A DNA stretch of 64,000 bases from Paraburkholderia phenazinium (GTDB lineage Bacteria; Pseudomonadota; Gammaproteobacteria; Burkholderiales; Burkholderiaceae), in contig NZ_FSRU01000002.1 of NCBI RefSeq assembly GCF_900142845.1, positions 1,550,001 to 1,614,000 on the forward strand, in the 5' to 3' direction. The position numbers were made by a program, and so were the translations under genes. The notes beneath the pieces were generated by a model. It saw nothing but the letters and a program-made list of their open reading frames with translations, ran no database searches and had not been told where the DNA came from. Below are positions 55,536 to 64,000 of this stretch, piece after piece (the first letter of the stretch is position 1; the number at the start of each line of letters is the position of its first letter).

Positions 55536-56246
55536 CTAGTTGCCCTGCGGCGGCCTGCCCTGCTTGCCACCCCCGCCACCTCCGCCCGGCCGGCCTCCGC
55601 CTCCCGGTGGCCGGCCACCGGAGCCGCCTGAACCGCCCGGGCGCTGCCCGCCTGCGCCGGGACGCTGGCCGCCTGGGGGCTGGCCGCCCGGCGGCCTGCC
55701 GCCCGCATTACCCGGCGGCCGTCCACCCGCATTCCCCGGTGGGCGCCCGCCTGGCGGCTTGCCGCCTGGACCACCCGGCGGCGGACCGGGCGGACGTCCG
55801 GGCGGGCGTCCCGCGCCGGAATGCGGCGGGCGCGGCGGCGGGCGATGCGCCCAACGCGATTGATCGCGATACCACGGCCGCCCACGGTAATAGTTGCCCC
55901 AATACGTGCCGATCGAGAACGTGACGATAGGCAAACCGATCACCGTGCCGTAGTTCAGCACCGGCACCGGGTTACCTTGATAAGGGTAGCTGATACGGCC
56001 TGCATATACCCAGCCGCGCAGGTTCGGCAGTGCGACATCGCACCAGCTATAACCGGCCACGCAGCCCATCACCGTGACGGGTGCGCCGCCCGGCAATTGC
56101 GACACCACCGGATAGTCTCGTGCGGGCCCGGCACGAAGGTTCACCGGACCATTGGTGACGGCCTGGGTCTGCGCAAAGGCGGCAGCGGGCACGAGCAACA
56201 GACTGGTCAACCCTGCATAACAGCACTGCACGAACTGTCTTCGCAT
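55536..56246 (-). CDS. Secreted SH3-domain protein with Gly/Pro-rich tail
   Basis: 236 residues starting at the ATG 56246 after AGGAGG. A signal peptide (RRQFVQCCYAGLTSLLLVPA, cleaved near AFAQ) is followed by a bacterial SH3b domain (VNLRAGPARDYPVVSQLPGG, YSWCDVALPNLRGWVYAGRI). After a Trp/Tyr-rich section the last 90 residues are almost only Gly, Pro and Arg in near-repeats such as GGRPPGNA. The tail looks unstructured and may contact nucleic acid or cell wall. Function unknown. Confidence 0.85.
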   Translation of the reverse strand: MRRQFVQCCYAGLTSLLLVPAAAFAQTQAVTNGPVNLRAGPARDYPVVSQLPGGAPVTVMGCVAGYSWCDVALPNLRGWVYAGRISYPYQGNPVPVLNYGTVIGLPIVTFSIGTYWGNYYRGRPWYRDQSRWAHRPPPRPPHSGAGRPPGRPPGPPPGGPGGKPPGGRPPGNAGGRPPGNAGGRPPGGQPPGGQRPGAGGQRPGGSGGSGGRPPGGGGRPGGGGGGGKQGRPPQGN

Positions 56247-56480
56247 TGCGGCCTCCTGAGGTCGGGGCGGTTTTCTGATTGTCGCGGTTTGCTGGTCGCT
56301 GCGAAAGCTAGCGTACCGCATCCCGATGAACGCCGCAGGTCATTCGTGGCCGCGCAGGAAACCGTATGGGAAACATTTGGTAAGCAGATCGCAAACTCGT
56401 CCTTTTTTTGAGGTCTGCGCGATTCCAGTTCAGCCGATCATTCATCGCACACCCCGAACCCCTGTTTCGCCGGTACCGCC

Positions 56481-57164
56481 ATGAAGATATTCCGCACTGC
56501 CACTCTCGCGAGCTTGCTGCTCATCCACCTGCCGGCCCATGCGACCAGCTTCGATTGCAACAAGGGCCGCTCGGTCCCGGAGCAATTGATCTGCCATCGA
56601 GCCGATCTGTCCACCCTCGACGACCTGCTCGGCAAGCTGTACCGTCAGGCGCGCCGCGCCGTCGCCAACCCCAAGGCGTTCCGCGCCGACAGCGACAGCA
56701 AATGGGCCTGGCGCGAAGCGAACTGCAGCGACGAAGCCTGCCTGAAAACCTGGTACACCGGGCGCATCGAAGAGTTGCAGCGCCTGCTGGCGAGCCTCCC
56801 GCAAGGCGGCCCGGCGGCTCAGCCGGACAAGCCCGACCAGCCGGCACCGGGTTCGCATGAGTTATCCCGCGACCCGGACCGGCGCGCCATCGCGCATGCG
56901 CAACCTGACGCGGGCAAGGCGGACACGGCCGACGCCGCGAACGCAGCCAGGGCGGCCACCGCAGCCAACGCAGCCACCGCAACGGTGGCCCTGCAATGCA
57001 CTTCCGCCGATCCGGGCATCACCTTGCATGACCAGTGCGCGACGGTCCTGAAGCAGGACACGCGCTGGCAATATCCGCCTCACAGCGGCGACTGGTTCTG
57101 CGGACTCGCGAACGTGGCGCAGTCGCCGGCGGAACCGGTCGCCGAACCGGTCGCCGAACAGTAG
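56481..57164 (+). CDS. LprI/DUF1311-like secreted protein
   Basis: 227 residues. A signal peptide (KIFRTATLASLLLIHLPAHA) is followed by a domain with FDCNKGRSVPEQLICHRADL, LDDLLGKLYRQARR and ANCSDEACLKTWYTGRIEEL, the four-Cys pattern of the lysozyme-inhibitor LprI/DUF1311 group. The C-terminal 90 residues are low-complexity Ala/Thr and end with a doubled AEPVAEPVAEQ. Secreted; lysozyme inhibition is a family-based possibility. Confidence 0.85.
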   Translation: MKIFRTATLASLLLIHLPAHATSFDCNKGRSVPEQLICHRADLSTLDDLLGKLYRQARRAVANPKAFRADSDSKWAWREANCSDEACLKTWYTGRIEELQRLLASLPQGGPAAQPDKPDQPAPGSHELSRDPDRRAIAHAQPDAGKADTADAANAARAATAANAATATVALQCTSADPGITLHDQCATVLKQDTRWQYPPHSGDWFCGLANVAQSPAEPVAEPVAEQ

Positions 57165-57200
57165 GCGCGGAGCCGCGGCGCAAAAAAAGCGCGGCGGCCG

Positions 57201-58694
57201 TCAGGCCACCGACTCCACCGCGACGCGTTCGCACAGCGTGGCCAGGTCGATCAGCATCAAGGTGCCGCGTCCCGGCAACTCGACGGCTTCCGTCATGCCG
57301 TTGCCCCAGCCGTTGCCGAGCTGGCGCGTCAGCATGGCCGGGACCGGAATCCGGCTGCCGGACTCGATGGTCACGATGTTGTCGACCGCGTCGACCACGA
57401 GTCCGTACTTCTCGCCGCGATGTTCGACGATCAGGATCTTCGCGTGCGTCGGGTCTTCGTAGGGCGGCATGCCGTACATGGCGCGCACGTCGATCACCGT
57501 GAGGAGTTCGCGGCGCAGATGCAGCACGCCGCGCACGAAAGCGGGCGCGCCCGGCGTCGCGACGATCTCGTCCGAGTAGTCGATCACCTCGCGCAACTGG
57601 CCGATGCGCACGCCGAGCAGATGTCCGAGGCGGAACGTCACATAGGTCTCGCGCGTGCCGCCGCGCCGGTTCGAAGCCTCCGTCTGGGTTCTGTCGCGGT
57701 ACAGGTCGCGATGACCCTGAGCCACGGCGGCAATCTGCGGATGCGTGCAGAGCGCATCCGGACTCAGCAGGATGATGCTGTCGCGTCCTTCGTTGCCGAG
57801 GCAACCCGCGAACAAGGCAACGTGCCGGCGGCTATAGGCGGGCATCACCATCAGTTCGTCGTCGCGGTAGCCGACGATGCTGCGCACCTCGTCGACCATC
57901 AGGCCGACATGCACGTCGTACTGGTTGAGCACCACAATGCGCCGTTCATCGGAAGCCGCGGCGTGGCCGGACGCTGTCGCGTCGTCACGTGCAAGGCCCA
58001 TGAAGCGGGCAAAGTCGATCACCGGCACCGTCGTGCCGCGCAGGTTCAGCATGCCGATGCAGACCTCGTCGGCGAGCGGCGACGGATGCATGGCCGGCAC
58101 GCGGATGATCTCCTGAATCGCGGCCATCGGCAGCGCGAGATGCGCCCCGGCGACGCGAAACGACACAGTCTGGCGACGCTGTGCCTGCTGCACGCGCCGC
58201 TCCGTCGCCGCGGCGCGATGATGCAACTGCGGCACGTCGGGCAAGCCAAGTAGCGCGGCTGCCGAGAGGATCTGCAGGATCCGCTCGCCGCCGTCGAGTT
58301 TCAGCGCACCGCAGATGATCGGCGGAGCGTGGTCCGTACGCTCGAACGTAGTCTTCTGCGCAGCCGGCACGCGCAGGATTTCGCCGGTCGTATCGAACTG
58401 CAGCCCCACGCGCACGTCGCCCAGTTCGACGATGGCGATCTTGCTGGCGGCGCGCGCGGTGTCGTCCGGCAAATGCAGCAACTGGCGCAGGTCGACAATG
58501 GGAATCAGCGTGCCGCGCAGATTGAAGAGTCCGAGCAGATGAGTGGGCGCAAGCGGCACCGGCGTGACGGCCGACGGATAGTTGACCACCTCCTGCAAGG
58601 CCGCGACCGGCAGCGCGAGTTCGGTCTCGCCGAGATGGAATGAGCCGAACAGTTCGACGGCAGAACTGCTCGCGGACGTAGCGTTGATATCCAT
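57201..58694 (-). CDS. Chemotaxis protein with three CheW domains
   Basis: 497 residues from the ATG at 58694. Three successive CheW-like domains: 15-150 (FHLGETELALPVAALQEVVN, LFNLRGTLIPIVDLRQLL), 175-325 (VSFRVAGAHLALPMAAIQEI, LNLRGTTVPVIDFARFM) and 348-490 (YVTFRLGHLLGVRIGQLREV, LHLRRELLTVIDVRAMY). Each has the hydrophobic strand pattern by which CheW links receptors to CheA. The three domains are diverged, so each may meet a different partner. Last gene of an operon with CheD, CheR and a chemoreceptor. Confidence 0.92.
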   Translation of the reverse strand: MDINATSASSSAVELFGSFHLGETELALPVAALQEVVNYPSAVTPVPLAPTHLLGLFNLRGTLIPIVDLRQLLHLPDDTARAASKIAIVELGDVRVGLQFDTTGEILRVPAAQKTTFERTDHAPPIICGALKLDGGERILQILSAAALLGLPDVPQLHHRAAATERRVQQAQRRQTVSFRVAGAHLALPMAAIQEIIRVPAMHPSPLADEVCIGMLNLRGTTVPVIDFARFMGLARDDATASGHAAASDERRIVVLNQYDVHVGLMVDEVRSIVGYRDDELMVMPAYSRRHVALFAGCLGNEGRDSIILLSPDALCTHPQIAAVAQGHRDLYRDRTQTEASNRRGGTRETYVTFRLGHLLGVRIGQLREVIDYSDEIVATPGAPAFVRGVLHLRRELLTVIDVRAMYGMPPYEDPTHAKILIVEHRGEKYGLVVDAVDNIVTIESGSRIPVPAMLTRQLGNGWGNGMTEAVELPGRGTLMLIDLATLCERVAVESVA

Positions 58695-58708
58695 GCTGAG
58701 GCCCCCGT

Positions 58709-59188
58709 TCAGAGCGTGCGGGTAAATTTTTTCACGGCGAACGCATGCTGATGGCAATCGATCAGCAGTTGCCTGCCGCATTCGCCACCCACATCCACAT
58801 GCACCACGCGCACGCCGAGCGCTGCGAGCAACTGCTGCGCGGTGCGGACATTCTGTTCGCCGATCGGCGCGTGCGCCGGCCGGCGTTCGTAATGGACCAT
58901 ATTCGCGCCGCCTGCCAGCACGGCCTCCAGCGCATCGTGCGAAGCCCGTTCGACCTGCATCAAGCGGAGCAGCGAGGGAATGGCCTGAGTCACATATTTG
59001 GCGCCGTTGCCCTCGGGCCGGGTGGGTGCGTCGGGCAGCAGGCAATGCGCGAGGCCATAAATTGCGCGCTCGCGCCACAGCAGGCCAATGCCGACGCACG
59101 AGCCGAGCGTGGCGCGCAACACGTCGCGCCCCTGGCCGATGCCGATCGCGCACATATGCACCTGAATCTCGCGGACGTCGTCGGTCAC
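58709..59188 (-). CDS. cheD: Chemoreceptor glutamine deamidase CheD
   Basis: A 159-residue protein with the CheD catalytic Cys in ATLGSCVGIGLL and His in YGLAHCLLPD, plus GGANM and the C-terminal GRQLLIDCHQHAF. It deamidates receptor glutamines. ATG overlaps the end of cheR by 4 bases. No CheC-like phosphatase partner is present in the window. Confidence 0.95.
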   Translation of the reverse strand: MTDDVREIQVHMCAIGIGQGRDVLRATLGSCVGIGLLWRERAIYGLAHCLLPDAPTRPEGNGAKYVTQAIPSLLRLMQVERASHDALEAVLAGGANMVHYERRPAHAPIGEQNVRTAQQLLAALGVRVVHVDVGGECGRQLLIDCHQHAFAVKKFTRTL

Positions 59189-60012
59189 GGGCGCCTCCCG
59201 TTGCGGTAGATGAGCGGCTGCTCGAACGCGAAACCCATCTCGAAGCGGCTCAACGATTCGGATTCCCCAACGATCAACACGCCCTCGGGGGCCATCGCGC
59301 GACGCACGTTTTCGAGTACCGCCTGCTGGCCGTCGGTATCGAAGTAGATCAGCACGTTGCGCAGCAGCGTGACATCCATGGCGCCGATGTCGCGCGGCGG
59401 CTCGTGCAGGTTGTACCTGCGAAAGCTCACATTCGCGCGCAACGCCGGCCCTGCGCTAAAGCCGCCGTCCGCCGCGACGAAGTATTTCGCCAGCAACTCG
59501 GGATGCGACTGCTGCAACCCGTCGATGCTGCGGCCCTGGTAGTGCGCAGCCGCTGCCTTGCGCAGGATCGCGTCGCCGATGTCCGTGGCGAGAATGCGGT
59601 AGCGGAACGCCGGATGGCGGCTGCGAAACTCCTCGCACAGCATCGCCACCGTATACGCCTCCTCCCCGCTCGACGCCGCCGCCGACCACACCCGCAAGGG
59701 CGTGTCGGCATGTGCGTCGAACCAGCGCGGCAGGAATTGCCCGGCGAAGTACTCCCAGATGCGCGGCGTGCGAAAGAACGAGGTCTCGTTGGTGGTGACC
59801 AGATCGATGAAATCGCGCACCTCGTCCGGCTTCGCCTCCAGCACGTGCAAGTAGTCCCGGTAGCCGGTGAGCGCCAGCTCGCGCAGACGCCGGCGCAAGC
59901 GGCCCTCCAGCAAGGTCCACTTGCGCTCGCTCATGGCGATGCCGGTGTGGCGCCGCACCTGGTCGAAAAACGCCCGGCGGGTCGCCTGATCGACCTCACG
60001 CTCCGTATCCAC
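59185..60012 (-). CDS. cheR: Chemoreceptor methyltransferase CheR
   Basis: 275 residues from a GTG at 60012, chosen because GGGAGG lies four bases before it; a TTG eight codons upstream is less likely. The N-terminal helical domain precedes the SAM-binding domain (VWSAAASSGEEAYTVAMLCE), and the beta-subdomain that reads pentapeptide ends follows. Methylates receptor glutamates. Its start overlaps the end of the chemoreceptor gene, so translation is coupled. Confidence 0.95.
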   Translation of the reverse strand: MDTEREVDQATRRAFFDQVRRHTGIAMSERKWTLLEGRLRRRLRELALTGYRDYLHVLEAKPDEVRDFIDLVTTNETSFFRTPRIWEYFAGQFLPRWFDAHADTPLRVWSAAASSGEEAYTVAMLCEEFRSRHPAFRYRILATDIGDAILRKAAAAHYQGRSIDGLQQSHPELLAKYFVAADGGFSAGPALRANVSFRRYNLHEPPRDIGAMDVTLLRNVLIYFDTDGQQAVLENVRRAMAPEGVLIVGESESLSRFEMGFAFEQPLIYRNGRRP

Positions 60013-60025
60013 GGCGCCTCCCGCG

Positions 60026-61765
60026 TTAGACGACAAAGCGCGTGACCGTCTGATCGAGCGTTTCCGCGCCCTGCATCAGCGTGGCGCTGGCGCGCGCAAT
60101 CGTGTCGCAGGCGCCGGCGGATTTCTCGGTCTCCTCGGCGACCTGCTGGATCGCCGCGCTGACCTCGCGAGCCGCGATGAGCTGCTCGTCCGCGCCGCAG
60201 GAAATCTCCGAGATCGCGTGCGTCGTGCGGCTCACGCCGTTGACGATCTTGTCGAACGCCTCGCCCGCCTGCTTCGAAATCTCGCTGCCCTGGGTCACCC
60301 GCTTGACCGATTCGTTGATCAGCTTCGAGATTTCCTTGGTCGCCTGCGACGAACGCTCGGCGAGCTTGCGCACTTCGTCGGCCACCACCGAGAAGCCGAG
60401 CCCGTGTTCGCCCGCACGCGCCGCCTCGATCGCCGCATTGAACGCCAGCAGGTTGGTCTGGCTGGCAATCTCGCCGATCACCTTGATGATCTCGCTGATA
60501 TCTTCGGAGGACTTATTGATCAGCTCCATCGCCTCGATCGAACGGGCAATCGCCTTGGCGCCGCGCTCGGCTTCCTGCTGGGTGTCTTTGGCGAGGTTGT
60601 CGGCGCTGCGCGAATTGTCGGCAATCGAATTGATCGAAGCGGTCAGTTCCTCGATCGACGCGTTCATTTCTTCGACCGTCGCGCCGAGCAACTGCGCGCC
60701 GCTTGCCACCGTGTTGGCGCGCCCGGCGATATCCTGCGACGACGCCGTGAAACCGCCCGCCGACTCCACCACCTTGCCGATCACGCCGCGCAGATCGTCC
60801 ATCATCCGCTTGATGCCGGCGGCGAGCTGATCGATCGGCTCGTTGCCGGACACGTTGACCGAGCCGGTCAGATCGCCCGCCGCGGCCTTGCTGACCACGT
60901 TCAACAGCGCCGCGACCTTGCGCTGATCGTCGTCCGCGCGGCGGCGCACGCGCTCTTCCAGTTCGACCTGGGCGGTGACGTCGGTGGCGAACTTGATCAC
61001 CTTATGAAGCCGGCCGCCGACGTCGAAGATCGGGTTGTAGGTGGCCTGAATCCACACGGCGCGGCCGCCTTTGGCGATGCGCTTGTAGCGCCCCGCATCG
61101 AATTCGCCGCGATTGAGCTTGGCCCAGAAATCGCGGTATTCCGCGCTGGCCGTATACGCCTCGTCGCAAAACTGGCGGTGATGCTTGCCCTGGATCTCGT
61201 CGAGCCGGTAACCGAGCGTGTCGAGGAAGTTCTGGTTGGCGAACAGCACCATGCCGGACAGATCGAATTCGATCACGGCCTGGGCGCGGTCGAGCGCGCG
61301 CACCTTGCCCTCGTATTCGGCGTTCTGCTGGCGCGTCGCGGTGATGTCGGTGGCGAACTTGATGACCTTGTAAGGCTTGCCGTCCGCGTCGAACACCGGG
61401 TTATACGAGGCGTTGATCCAGATCTCGCGGCCGCCCCGGCCGACGCGCTGGTACTCGCCATGATCGAACTCGCCGCGCGCAAGCTTCTCCCAGAACTGGC
61501 GATACGCGGCGCTATCGGCGTAAGCGGGTTCGCAAAACATGCGGTGATGCTGGCCGCGGACCTCGTCGAGCGTGTAGCCGAGGGTCTTCAGGAAGTTGTC
61601 GTTGGCATGCAGGACGATACCGTGCAGATCGAATTCGATCACGGCCTGAACACGATTTAGCGCAGCGCTGACCGCGCTGAGCTCGGTCATTTCCAGGTGC
61701 CGCTCGGGCGTTGAATGTTCCACTTCGTTCTCCTCGTTGAACGCGCGTGAAGAAAACCAAAACAC
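60026..61765 (-). CDS. PAS-PAS chemoreceptor without membrane segments
   Basis: 579 residues. Two tandem PAS domains (about 30-145 and 155-270), each ending in a conserved ITATRQQ or TAQVELEER linker, are followed by HAMP-like helices and the MCP signalling hairpin ([20 protein letters not shown], about 430-460). No transmembrane helix is seen, so this is a soluble receptor similar to Aer/BdlA-type sensors. PAS may bind haem or FAD for energy or oxygen sensing. There is no xWxxF end. First gene of the che cluster. Confidence 0.93.
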   Translation of the reverse strand: MFWFSSRAFNEENEVEHSTPERHLEMTELSAVSAALNRVQAVIEFDLHGIVLHANDNFLKTLGYTLDEVRGQHHRMFCEPAYADSAAYRQFWEKLARGEFDHGEYQRVGRGGREIWINASYNPVFDADGKPYKVIKFATDITATRQQNAEYEGKVRALDRAQAVIEFDLSGMVLFANQNFLDTLGYRLDEIQGKHHRQFCDEAYTASAEYRDFWAKLNRGEFDAGRYKRIAKGGRAVWIQATYNPIFDVGGRLHKVIKFATDVTAQVELEERVRRRADDDQRKVAALLNVVSKAAAGDLTGSVNVSGNEPIDQLAAGIKRMMDDLRGVIGKVVESAGGFTASSQDIAGRANTVASGAQLLGATVEEMNASIEELTASINSIADNSRSADNLAKDTQQEAERGAKAIARSIEAMELINKSSEDISEIIKVIGEIASQTNLLAFNAAIEAARAGEHGLGFSVVADEVRKLAERSSQATKEISKLINESVKRVTQGSEISKQAGEAFDKIVNGVSRTTHAISEISCGADEQLIAAREVSAAIQQVAEETEKSAGACDTIARASATLMQGAETLDQTVTRFVV

Positions 61766-61904
61766 GCCGGCACCTCACTCGCTACGAGGGGGCCGGATCG
61801 TGCTTTCTCTCAGGTTATGTAGTTTGTTTGCCGTGCCGGAGAAGTGCCTCCCTGCGACGATCTTCGCGTCGACGCCCTTGCACTTCACTAGCACTGCATG
61901 AGGT

Positions 61905-61932
61905 ATATCGGCGGACAAAGATGCAATCTTTA
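61905..61932 (-). promoter_or_regulatory. FliA (sigma-28)-type promoter of the chemotaxis operon
   Basis: On the minus strand TAAA and GCCGATAT lie 16 bases apart (consensus TAAA-N15-GCCGATAA), about 140 bases before the chemoreceptor start. It would link this operon to the flagellar regulon. Confidence 0.65.
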
Positions 61933-62078
61933 TACCGGATTAACCCTGAATTTTCGTCATGCCGATTTTTTCTTTCTATTCCTCAGCAATCGTTTGCCAA
62001 CGATTGTTTATCGAGTGCTGATTCGGCGATTATTATTTCTTGAGGGATGGCTTTTAAACAGGCGATCTGGTATTTGAC

Positions 62079-63179
62079 TCAACCGCGCAGCGCCATAGAT
62101 ATCCCCTTCAACCCCGCCTCCAGTTCAGTACGCGTCGGCCAGCCGTAGCCCAGCCGGAAATAGGCATCTGACATCTCAAACCAATGACCCGGGCCGACGT
62201 AGGTTCCCTGCACGTCGATCAGCCGCCGATAGAACGCGTCGGTGCCGCCGGCCGGCTCCACGCGCATGCGCGGAAAGCAGACCACGCCGCCTGAGGGCGC
62301 CACCCACTCCAGGCAGGCCTCATTGGCGATCCACTCCGTGACCAGCGCAAGACGGCTGCGCATTTCCGCGAGGGTCGGCTCCAGAATGGCCGCGCGTCGC
62401 GCGAGGATCTGCTCGCCCACCCATTCGTCGATCACGCTGCCGCAGATGCTGACCTGCTCTTTTGCCGCGAGGAAGAGCTGCTGCAAATGCGCGTCTTTCG
62501 TCACGATCCATCCCAGCCGGATGCCCGGCACGCCATACGCTTTCGATAACGACGACACGCTGATGACATGCGAGCCCAGCGATGCCGCCAACGGCAATGT
62601 CCGGCCGAACGACAGATCGCGATAGGTTTCGTCGACCAGCAGATAGCAGCCGTGCCTGCGCGCGAGTTCGACGAGCCCGTGCAGTTCGCCCTCGGAATAC
62701 ATGACGCCGGTGGGATTGTGCGGACACGTCACGCTGATGACTTTCGTGGATGGCGTGATCGCGGCGGCAAGCTTGTCGAAGTCGATCGCAAAGCCTTCTT
62801 CGAACAGCAGATCGACACAGGTGACCCGGCAGCCAATGGCTTTCGGCGTCTCCAGATTGGTGGCGTAGTTCGGGCGCACGACGACCAGATGGTCGTACGA
62901 ACTGAGCAGCGCGGTGGCGATGATAAAGAGCGCTCCGGCCGCGCCGGTCGTGACCAGCACATCGTCGACGCTCACGCCGGTGTTGTCGCCGGCGATCAAT
63001 GCGCGTAGCGACGCGCCGCCACGGTGTTCGCCGTACAGCAGCTTGAGGTCGGGAATCTGCAGATTCAGGCCGGCGAGCGTCTGGTCGGCCACCGAGCTTT
63101 CCGACAGGTTGTAGCGAATCCGCCCATAACCGTACTCCTCGGGCGATTCGGTTTCGATGGGCATGCGGACGTATTTCAT
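62079..63179 (-). CDS. PLP-dependent class I/II aminotransferase
   Basis: 366 residues from the ATG at 63179, with GGAGAGG upstream. Fold-type I signatures: CPHNPTGVMYSEGELHG, LLVDETYRDLSFG (Asp/Tyr contact to PLP), SVSSLSKAYGVPGIRLGWIV with the PLP Lys, and FRLGYGWPTRTELEAGL (Arg). A cytoplasmic transaminase whose substrate is unknown. It follows the LuxR-type gene by 83 bases on the same strand, which may control it. Confidence 0.92.
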   Translation of the reverse strand: MKYVRMPIETESPEEYGYGRIRYNLSESSVADQTLAGLNLQIPDLKLLYGEHRGGASLRALIAGDNTGVSVDDVLVTTGAAGALFIIATALLSSYDHLVVVRPNYATNLETPKAIGCRVTCVDLLFEEGFAIDFDKLAAAITPSTKVISVTCPHNPTGVMYSEGELHGLVELARRHGCYLLVDETYRDLSFGRTLPLAASLGSHVISVSSLSKAYGVPGIRLGWIVTKDAHLQQLFLAAKEQVSICGSVIDEWVGEQILARRAAILEPTLAEMRSRLALVTEWIANEACLEWVAPSGGVVCFPRMRVEPAGGTDAFYRRLIDVQGTYVGPGHWFEMSDAYFRLGYGWPTRTELEAGLKGISMALRG

Positions 63180-63262
63180 AGGCCTCTCCATAAGATGAAG
63201 GGCTTATCGTGCCCGTGCCTGAAATTTGCCACCATCCCTCTCGAGAGGGGGCATGGGCAAAC

Positions 63263-64000
63263 TCAGTGACGCTCGCGATACAGCGCAAACAACTCGGCAA
63301 GCGTGCCGATGCCGAGCTTGCGAAAGATCTGTTTGCGATGATCCTTGACGGTGTGGCCGCTGATGCCGAGACGAAGCGCAATCGCTTCGGAACCGCAACC
63401 GCTTAGAAGCAGTTCGGTCACTTCAAGCTCGCGGCGTGACAAGCGCGCCCTGGATACCGCCGTGCCGCGTAGCGGCAAGCGGTCGAGGAGAACGGACTGG
63501 CGCTCGAACGCGGCTGCAATCGGCCCACGCAATGCGGAGAGTTCATGCAGCCTGCCGGCCGACAATCCACGTGCTGCGCGTTCACGGTAGATGCCGAACT
63601 CCACCACACCCTGGCATGCCTCGAAATACAGGCCGATTTCTTCGAGCCTTTCCGGCCAGCCGATGGTGCGGTAGCCGAGTTCCTCATCCGGGTTCTCGAT
63701 CAGATACCGCCGCAGACTTGCACCGATGTTCTGCGTCCCGATGCGAAAATCGCAGGCGCGAAACACACCGGGCCCATGGGAGAACTGCAGGACCGGATTC
63801 AGACGGTACGTCATGGCGACGTAGTTTTGCACGCCCTCTTTGCCGCCTGCCGCGGCAAAATTATCGAACATCAGTACAGGGCCGTTGTCGCGCCGGTGGA
63901 TCACGACGGTCGCCAGATCGAAGTCCAGCCAGGCGAGCACCGCGCCTGCCGCGCGCGCGGCAAAGTCCGGTTCGCCGATCGCCCCGATGACATGCTCGAG
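63263..64000 (-). CDS. LuxR-family transcriptional regulator, 5' end outside window
   Basis: The frame stays open to the window end, reading LEHVIGAIGEPDFAARAAGA before the visible GTG at 63940, so the true start lies beyond. About 245 residues are visible. A sensor-like region precedes the C-terminal helix-turn-helix SRRELEVTELLLSGCGSEAI and LGISGHTVKDHRKQIFRKLG. No autoinducer domain signature is recognised. Divergence from other genes is not visible; the aminotransferase downstream is the plausible target. Confidence 0.88.
   Translation of the reverse strand, partial: LEHVIGAIGEPDFAARAAGAVLAWLDFDLATVVIHRRDNGPVLMFDNFAAAGGKEGVQNYVAMTYRLNPVLQFSHGPGVFRACDFRIGTQNIGASLRRYLIENPDEELGYRTIGWPERLEEIGLYFEACQGVVEFGIYRERAARGLSAGRLHELSALRGPIAAAFERQSVLLDRLPLRGTAVSRARLSRRELEVTELLLSGCGSEAIALRLGISGHTVKDHRKQIFRKLGIGTLAELFALYRERH

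Overview
This window (about 63% GC by eye, with AT-richer patches) looks like part of a main chromosome of a Burkholderiaceae bacterium, most likely Paraburkholderia. This is judged from gene content and order (glnA-ntrB-ntrC, hrpA/argA/yggX/ProP-like transporter, CheR-CheD-CheW genes), GC-rich codon use and protein wording. No database search was possible.

Layout. 1-7,000: the 3' end of a chemoreceptor gene, an EAL phosphodiesterase, about 1 kb with no secure gene, a small Ser/Thr-rich protein, the broken C-terminus of a histidine kinase, two convergent SAM methyltransferases, a LysR regulator and a small lipoprotein. 7,370-22,110: accessory DNA. A diverged second copy of the xth promoter plus the first 17 bases of xth (7,374-7,526) mirrors the true xth start (21,958-22,108), so the DNA between looks like an element, or the remains of one, inserted at the 5' end of xth. 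Inside are a complete IS21-family element, an IS4-family transposase truncated by it, a type VI secretion module (vgrG, effector of unknown activity with a G6 frameshift, immunity gene, PAAR), two tRNA-derived pieces (one the 3' half of tRNA-Pro(GGG)), and a three-gene minus-strand cluster (NmrA-like protein, membrane protein, alpha/beta hydrolase) opposite an HxlR regulator, separated by a 43-bp near-perfect palindrome.

22,092-36,800: xth, a prolyl-oligopeptidase-like peptidase, and the nitrogen regulatory genes glnA, ntrB and ntrC, with a sigma-54 promoter and NtrC-like sites upstream of glnA. Then come a rhodanese, a GH92 lipoprotein, a CinA-type MoCF protein, an EI24/CysZ-like membrane protein and a secreted beta-propeller. 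37,340-40,039: a YadA-type trimeric autotransporter. 40,169-52,000: hrpA and argA (divergent), yggX, a ProP-like transporter, a YfcE-like phosphodiesterase coupled to a cupin, a flavin disulfide reductase, a 62-residue protein and a glutathione transferase.

52,083-64,000: a GAF-PAS-GGDEF-EAL protein, an actinobacterial-type DapD homologue, an SH3 protein with a Gly/Pro tail, an LprI-like protein, and a chemotaxis operon (PAS-PAS chemoreceptor, CheR, CheD, triple-CheW protein) behind a FliA-like promoter but without CheA or CheB. An aminotransferase and a LuxR-type regulator, cut by the window end, close it. Two c-di-GMP proteins and two chemoreceptors give the window a signalling flavour. The most novel-looking material is the type VI effector/immunity pair and the xth-flanked element.
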